6,972 nucleotides of DNA from Spirochaetaceae bacterium (GTDB lineage: Bacteria > Spirochaetota > Spirochaetia > Treponematales > Breznakiellaceae), in assembly GCA_031284295.1 (NCBI GenBank), contig JAITAE010000183.1, forward strand, positions 1-6,972, read 5' to 3'. The translations under genes and the position numbers were made by a program. The notes under the pieces were generated by a model. That model worked only from the letters and a program-made list of their open reading frames with translations, was not told the DNA's origin and made no database searches. This document shows, one piece after another, positions 3,575 through 6,972 of this stretch (the first letter of the stretch is position 1; each line of letters opens with the position of its first letter).

Positions 3575-5999
3575 TTTGGAAAATGTAATTCGTATAGGCA
3601 GCCGCGAAAGCGCCCTCGCCGTGATTCAGGCGGAAAGCGCCGCGGAAAAAATAAAACAATTCGACTGTAATATGGCGGTAAAAATAATCACGATGAAGAC
3701 GCGCGGCGACATGATTCTCGACAGGCCGCTGGACGGCATAGGTGGAAAAGGTCTTTTTATCAAAGAACTAGACAGGGCGCTGCTTGACGGAAAAATTGAC
3801 GCCGCGGTTCACAGCCTTAAAGACATTCCCGCCTTTGTTGAAAAGGGCATCGTGATAAAATCTTTTCTGCGCCGCGATGACCCGCGGGACGCGCTCGTGC
3901 TGCCGCCCGGAATATCAAACGCGGATATGTCAAAACCGCTTGGCTGTTCGGGCGGCAGGCGGAAGAGTCAGGCTCAAAAACTGTTCCCCGGCTGGGAAAT
4001 AAAATCTGTACGCGGTAATGTTTTGACGCGACTTAAAAAGCTGGACGAGGGCGAGTACGGCGCGTTAATCCTTGCCGCCGCTTCGTTGATACGCCTGCGC
4101 CTTCCGCACAGGATAAACCGGTTTTTCGGCGTTGATGAAATTATTCCGGCGGCGGGACAGGGTATAATAGCCGTATGCGCGAAAGAAACGGCAGGCGATG
4201 AGTATTTCGCGGTGATTGACGACGGCGAAAGCCGCGCCGCGGCTTTCGCCGAACGCGCCTTCATCCGCACACTCGACGGCGGCTGCGGCGCTCCGATAGC
4301 TGCCTACGCCGAAATATCGGGCGGCTCGATGACGCTGCGCGGCCTTTACGCGGACTGCGATGGCTCAAAAATCGTTACCGGAGCCGTTTCCGGCCCAATC
4401 ACCGAATCCGGGGAACTGGGAAAAGAACTCGCGGTAAAACTTTTGACGGATTATCACGGGACGGCGGTGGTAAAGAAAGGCAAGGTTACGCTCATCGGCG
4501 CGGGGCCGGGCGATCCGGGACTTTTGACCTTCAAGGCGAAGCGGGCGCTGGACGAGGCTGACATCGTTCTGTACGACAATCTTGCCGGACGCGGCGTGAT
4601 AGCGCGGATTCCGGCGGACACAAAAACGGTTTATGTGGGTAAAAGAGCGGGCAGCCACACCCTCCGCCAGCAGGAAATAAACAGCCTGCTCCTAAAAGAG
4701 GCCGCCGCCGGAAAGAAGGCTGCGCGGCTCAAGGGCGGCGACCCGTTTCTGTTCGCCCGTGGCGGCGAGGAGCTTGAGCTTTTATGCCGGGCGGGAATTC
4801 AGTTTGAAGTGATACCCGGCGTAACATCCGCGCTTGCCGTCCCCGCCTTCGCCGGCATACCCGCGACACACCGCTCTTTCTGTTCGCAGGCGCGTATCGT
4901 GAGCGCCCGCCTAAAAGACGGCTCGACCGGCCTAGATTACAGCGCCCTCGCAAAGGGCGGCGGAACCATCATTTTTTTGATGGGAATGTCGGCGCTTGAA
5001 AGCATCAGCAAGGGACTGCTCGAAGCGGGAATGAGGCCGGATACGCCCGCCGCGATAATCGAACAAGGCACGACGGCAAAGCAGAAAAAAGTCGTCTCCA
5101 CGATAGCGCGCTTGCATGAAGACGCGCTATCGGCAGGGATAAAATCTCCCGCCGTTACCGTTGTGGGCGAAGTCTGCGGACTTTCCGGGCGGCTCTCGTG
5201 GTTTGAAAAAAAGCCGTTTTCTGGGCTGCGTATAGGCGTAACGCGGCCTGCCTCGCGGCAGGCCAAACTTTCCGCGCTTCTTGCCGATGCCGGCGCGGAA
5301 GTGATTGAAATTCCATCCATACGGACAACCGCCATAGCGGATACGCCCCGCCTTGAAAACGCGCTTTCGTCCCTGAGCGGCGGAGAGTGGTTCGCGTTTA
5401 CCAGTCCGGCGGGAGTCGAAGTTTTTTTTGATAAACTGCTGAAGTACGGGAAGGACATACGCGCCCTCGCGTCCTGCCGGTTTGCCGCGATAGGGAAAAC
5501 CACGGCGGCGGAACTTGCCGCGCGTGGAATCATCGCCGACCTTGTGCCGGAAACATACAGCGGGCAGGCGCTTGGGCGGCTCCTCGCGGAGACTATCGGC
5601 AGGGGCGGCCATCCCGCGCCCGTGATTCTGCCGCGCTCAAAAATCGCCGGAAACGACATAACGGACGCGCTTTCAGCCGCCGGAATCAGCTTTCTCGACA
5701 TCCCGGTATACGATGCCGCCCCGCCCCCCCATAGGGACGACCCCTTCTTCATAGAACTGCTGACGGAGGGGCTGGACTGGCTCACATTCACCAGCGCGTC
5801 CACCGTGAGCGGCTTCGTCCAGACAGCGGGACAGGAGCGGACGGCGGCGTTGCAACAGGAAGGACTGCGGGCGCTCTGCATAGGGCGGCAGACGGCGGAC
5901 GCCGCGCTCAACGCCGGTTTTGACGTTGTTACCGCGAAAAACGCCACGCTGGAAGATATGATACAAACTCTTATGGAGGTAACAAATGGAAATTCTTAA
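3564..5999 (+). CDS. hemC-cobA-hemD: Trifunctional HemC-CobA-HemD: hydroxymethylbilane synthase, uroporphyrinogen-III methyltransferase, uroporphyrinogen-III synthase
   Basis: An 811-aa protein covering porphobilinogen to precorrin-2. HemC (about 8-300): IRIGSRESALA (9-19), TRGD (46-49), GGKGLFIKELD (60-70), HSLKDIP (83-89) with catalytic Asp87, RRKSQAQ (132-138), RGNVLTRLKKLDEGEY (150-165), IPAAGQG (194-200), and GGCGAPI (239-245) with dipyrromethane-attaching Cys241. CobA/SUMT (about 306-550): VTLIGAGPGDPGLLT (308-322), VYVGKRAG (356-363), RLKGGDPFLFARGGEE (388-403), IPGVTSALAVPAFAGIPATHR (417-437), MGMSAL (473-478), SPAVTVVGEV (528-537). HemD (about 555-805): IGVTRPA (557-563), WFAFTSPAGVEVFF (609-622), AIGKTTAAEL (642-651), VYDAAP (715-720), LTFTSASTVSGF (740-751), CIGRQTA (772-778). 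The TGH motif usual in SUMT reads SAR (447-449), and the HemC GTSSLRR segment reads GCSGGRR (127-133). ATG 3564 abuts its only Shine-Dalgarno; an in-frame TTG at 3576 is better spaced. Fused and separate HemC/CobA/HemD forms are known in Clostridia; I see no internal start for the later domains. Confidence 0.94.
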   Translation: MARDLENVIRIGSRESALAVIQAESAAEKIKQFDCNMAVKIITMKTRGDMILDRPLDGIGGKGLFIKELDRALLDGKIDAAVHSLKDIPAFVEKGIVIKSFLRRDDPRDALVLPPGISNADMSKPLGCSGGRRKSQAQKLFPGWEIKSVRGNVLTRLKKLDEGEYGALILAAASLIRLRLPHRINRFFGVDEIIPAAGQGIIAVCAKETAGDEYFAVIDDGESRAAAFAERAFIRTLDGGCGAPIAAYAEISGGSMTLRGLYADCDGSKIVTGAVSGPITESGELGKELAVKLLTDYHGTAVVKKGKVTLIGAGPGDPGLLTFKAKRALDEADIVLYDNLAGRGVIARIPADTKTVYVGKRAGSHTLRQQEINSLLLKEAAAGKKAARLKGGDPFLFARGGEELELLCRAGIQFEVIPGVTSALAVPAFAGIPATHRSFCSQARIVSARLKDGSTGLDYSALAKGGGTIIFLMGMSALESISKGLLEAGMRPDTPAAIIEQGTTAKQKKVVSTIARLHEDALSAGIKSPAVTVVGEVCGLSGRLSWFEKKPFSGLRIGVTRPASRQAKLSALLADAGAEVIEIPSIRTTAIADTPRLENALSSLSGGEWFAFTSPAGVEVFFDKLLKYGKDIRALASCRFAAIGKTTAAELAARGIIADLVPETYSGQALGRLLAETIGRGGHPAPVILPRSKIAGNDITDALSAAGISFLDIPVYDAAPPPHRDDPFFIELLTEGLDWLTFTSASTVSGFVQTAGQERTAALQQEGLRALCIGRQTADAALNAGFDVVTAKNATLEDMIQTLMEVTNGNS
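4223..4251. repeat. 29-nt perfect inverted repeat inside the HemC domain
   Basis: Arms 4223-4236 and 4238-4251 are exact reverse complements (14 bp) around C4237. They encode DGESRAAAFA, leading into the conserved ERAFIRTLDGGC helix with the cofactor cysteine. In mRNA this would be a very stable hairpin once a few bases open for the loop. It is open coding sequence with no T-run, so not a terminator. Confidence 0.7.
5101..5132. repeat. Inverted repeat, 10-bp arms, in the CobA domain
   Basis: CGATAGCGCG at 5101-5110 is the exact reverse complement of 5123-5132, with a 12-base loop. It lies in the helix segment TIARLHEDALSAG (residues 513-525) of the methyltransferase domain, which keeps its expected length, so it is coding sequence with hairpin potential and not an obvious insertion. 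Confidence 0.55.
5245..5264. repeat. Hairpin at the CobA/HemD domain boundary
   Basis: GGCCTGCC 5245-5252 pairs perfectly with GGCAGGCC 5257-5264 over a four-base TCGC loop. It encodes RPASRQA (residues 561-567), the first conserved block of HemD, directly after the inter-domain linker. It could slow ribosomes between domains, but there is no evidence beyond the sequence. Confidence 0.5.
5975..5980 (+). promoter_or_regulatory. Ribosome binding site of hemB (GGAGGT)
   Basis: GGAGGT with a five-base spacer to ATG 5986, inside the last codons of the HemC-CobA-HemD gene. It is the best-formed site in the window and suggests that hemB is translated efficiently and partly independently of upstream coupling. 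Confidence 0.8.
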
Positions 6000-6954
6000 A
6001 AGACCGCGCCGCCTGCGTTACAACAGGACGCTGCGGGAAGCCGTCCGCGAAACCCGTATTTCAGCCTCAAGCCTGATATACCCCGTCTTCATCAAAGAGG
6101 GCCGCGGCATCAAAGCGGAAATATGCTCGATGCCCGGCCAGTACCACTGGAGCCCGGACAGGCTCCCTGAGCTTTACGACAGACTTCTTGAAACGGGGGT
6201 GAACAAGATCATCATGTTCGGCATCCCGTCAACAAAAGACGAGGAGGGAAGCGGCGCGTACTCCGGGGACGGCGTTATCCAGCAGGCGCTGCGCCTGACG
6301 AAACAACGCTACCGCGAGGCCGTTTACTGCGTTACCGACCTCTGCATGTGCGAGTACACGAGCCACGGCCACTGCGGCATCCTGCGCGGCGGGGACGTAG
6401 ACAACGACAAAACGCTGGAAAGCCTCGCCAGGATAGCCCTCTCGCAAGCCGCCGCCGGCGCGGACATGATAGCGCCCAGCGATATGATGGACGGCAGAGT
6501 CCGCGCAATCCGCCTAGCCCTAGACGCGCGGGATTTTCAACACATCCCCATCATGGCGTACTCAGCGAAGTACGCCTCCGCGTTCTACGGCCCGTTCCGA
6601 AGCGCCGCGGACTCCGCCCCGGCCACAGGCGACCGCAAGAGTTACCAGATGGACTATCACAACAAAAAGGAGGCGCGCAAAGAAGCGCTGGCCGACATCG
6701 AGGAAGGAGCGGACATCGTGATGGTGAAGCCCGCCCTGTCCTACCTTGACGTGATACAGACGGTATCGCGCCTGGTTGATGTCCCGGTAGCGGCGTACAG
6801 CGTCTCAGGCGAGTACGCGATGATAAAAGCCGCCGCCGCCGCCGGCCTCATAGACGAGGCCGCGATAGTCTACGAAACCGCCGTAAGCGTCTTCCGCGCC
6901 GGCGCGGACATACTGATAAGCTACTTCGCCCCCGAATTGTCATCCAACAGATGA
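5986..6954 (+). CDS. hemB: Delta-aminolevulinic acid dehydratase (porphobilinogen synthase, HemB), zinc type
   Basis: Condenses two 5-aminolevulinate molecules into porphobilinogen; cytosolic, and typically a homo-octamer in this family. The 322-aa protein is full length: RPRRLRYNRTLREAVRET (6-23), LIYPVFIKEG (30-39), FGIP (78-81), DLCMCEYTSHGHCG (118-131) with the zinc ligands Cys120, Cys122 and Cys130, APSDMMDGRV (163-172), MAYSAKYASAFYGPFR (190-205) with Schiff-base Lys195, YQMDYHNKKEA (220-230), and MVKPALSYLD (246-255) with Schiff-base Lys248. The three-cysteine site marks the zinc-dependent rather than the aspartate/magnesium type. The ATG is preceded by the strongest Shine-Dalgarno in the window, GGAGGT at 5975-5980 with five bases between, placed inside the end of the preceding gene; the overlap is 14 bases. 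It supplies substrate to the HemC domain encoded just upstream. Its partner HemL, which would make aminolevulinate, is not in the window. Confidence 0.97.
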   Translation: MEILKRPRRLRYNRTLREAVRETRISASSLIYPVFIKEGRGIKAEICSMPGQYHWSPDRLPELYDRLLETGVNKIIMFGIPSTKDEEGSGAYSGDGVIQQALRLTKQRYREAVYCVTDLCMCEYTSHGHCGILRGGDVDNDKTLESLARIALSQAAAGADMIAPSDMMDGRVRAIRLALDARDFQHIPIMAYSAKYASAFYGPFRSAADSAPATGDRKSYQMDYHNKKEARKEALADIEEGADIVMVKPALSYLDVIQTVSRLVDVPVAAYSVSGEYAMIKAAAAAGLIDEAAIVYETAVSVFRAGADILISYFAPELSSNR

Positions 6955-6963
6955 AGGGGGGCG
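6927..6963. repeat. Inverted repeat across the hemB stop
   Basis: CGCCCCC 6927-6933 pairs with GGGGGCG 6957-6963 across a 23-base loop containing the hemB stop. No T-run follows in the bases visible (CTATTTCCA), so this is not a standard intrinsic terminator. The G-run after the stop could equally be part of a ribosome site for a gene beyond the window. Confidence 0.3.
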
Positions 6964-6972
6964 CTATTTCCA

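Noticed and set aside
4461..4480. Internal GTG start giving a separate CobA
   Set aside because: No Shine-Dalgarno precedes it and the frame is continuous from HemC, so a simple fusion is the better reading.
4937..5947. Minus-strand open frame of 336 codons opposite the CobA-HemD region
   Set aside because: It lies wholly opposite strongly conserved enzyme sequence, has a Ser/Ala/Pro-rich low-information translation, and matches no family I recognise; it is a codon-bias shadow.
6348..6749. 133-codon plus-strand open frame inside hemB
   Set aside because: It runs in another frame through the zinc and Schiff-base motifs of hemB, is Arg/Pro/His-rich, and has no ribosome site; it is a shadow of hemB.
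6893..6908. 16-nt perfect palindrome in hemB
   Set aside because: It encodes FRAGAD, a conserved HemB motif, using this gene's ordinary GC-rich codons; chance is a sufficient explanation.
6927..6972. Rho-independent terminator after hemB
   Set aside because: There is a GC inverted repeat, but it spans the stop codon with a 23-base loop and no T-run follows within the visible sequence.

Overview
The window is a densely packed, single-strand (+) tetrapyrrole operon: five genes, no internal intergenic space, and every junction overlapping. Reading left to right: hemA (glutamyl-tRNA reductase, 1-1266, 5' end probably just outside the window); a cobJ/cbiH C17-methyltransferase (1263-2006); a two-domain fusion of CobK/CbiJ precorrin-6A reductase with a SirC/CysG-N precorrin-2 dehydrogenase (2003-3574); a three-domain fusion of HemC, CobA and HemD (3564-5999); and hemB (5986-6954). 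Only bases 6955-6972 lie outside a gene.

Together the genes cover much of the route from glutamyl-tRNA to the corrin/siroheme branch. HemA makes glutamate-1-semialdehyde and HemB makes porphobilinogen. The HemC and HemD domains then make uroporphyrinogen III, and the CobA domain methylates it to precorrin-2. The SirC-like domain oxidises that to sirohydrochlorin (possibly also inserting metal), and CobJ/CbiH and CobK/CbiJ act later on the cobalamin ring. Not in the window are hemL (glutamate-1-semialdehyde aminomutase), a stand-alone chelatase, and any haem-specific gene (hemE onward). I therefore read this as a cobalamin/siroheme operon rather than a haem operon. A precorrin-2 dehydrogenase domain beside CbiH/CbiJ-type enzymes fits the anaerobic (early cobalt) route, but this is inference.

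Organism: a bacterium, most likely an anaerobe. The gene order (hemA, then a SirC-type gene, hemC, cobA/hemD, hemB) and the HemA stretch reading GLKSQIRGENQIL resemble Clostridia (Bacillota) as I remember them. Coding is GC-rich yet uses the isoleucine codon ATA freely. I would not go below phylum/class, and that only with moderate-to-low confidence.

The unusual material is (a) the domain fusions, especially CobK/CbiJ with SirC; (b) an in-frame insertion of about 70 codons in the CobK domain (about 2174-2395), made of GC-rich inverted repeats that look like a small palindromic mobile repeat turned into protein; (c) two copies of a GGGAC-N-GTCCC palindrome in variable loops of hemA; (d) long perfect inverted repeats inside conserved coding sequence, the best being 29 nt at 4223-4251; and (e) A8/A9 runs in the fusion gene, one exactly at the inter-domain linker. 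I found no RNA gene, riboswitch, CRISPR array, transposase or convincing terminator.
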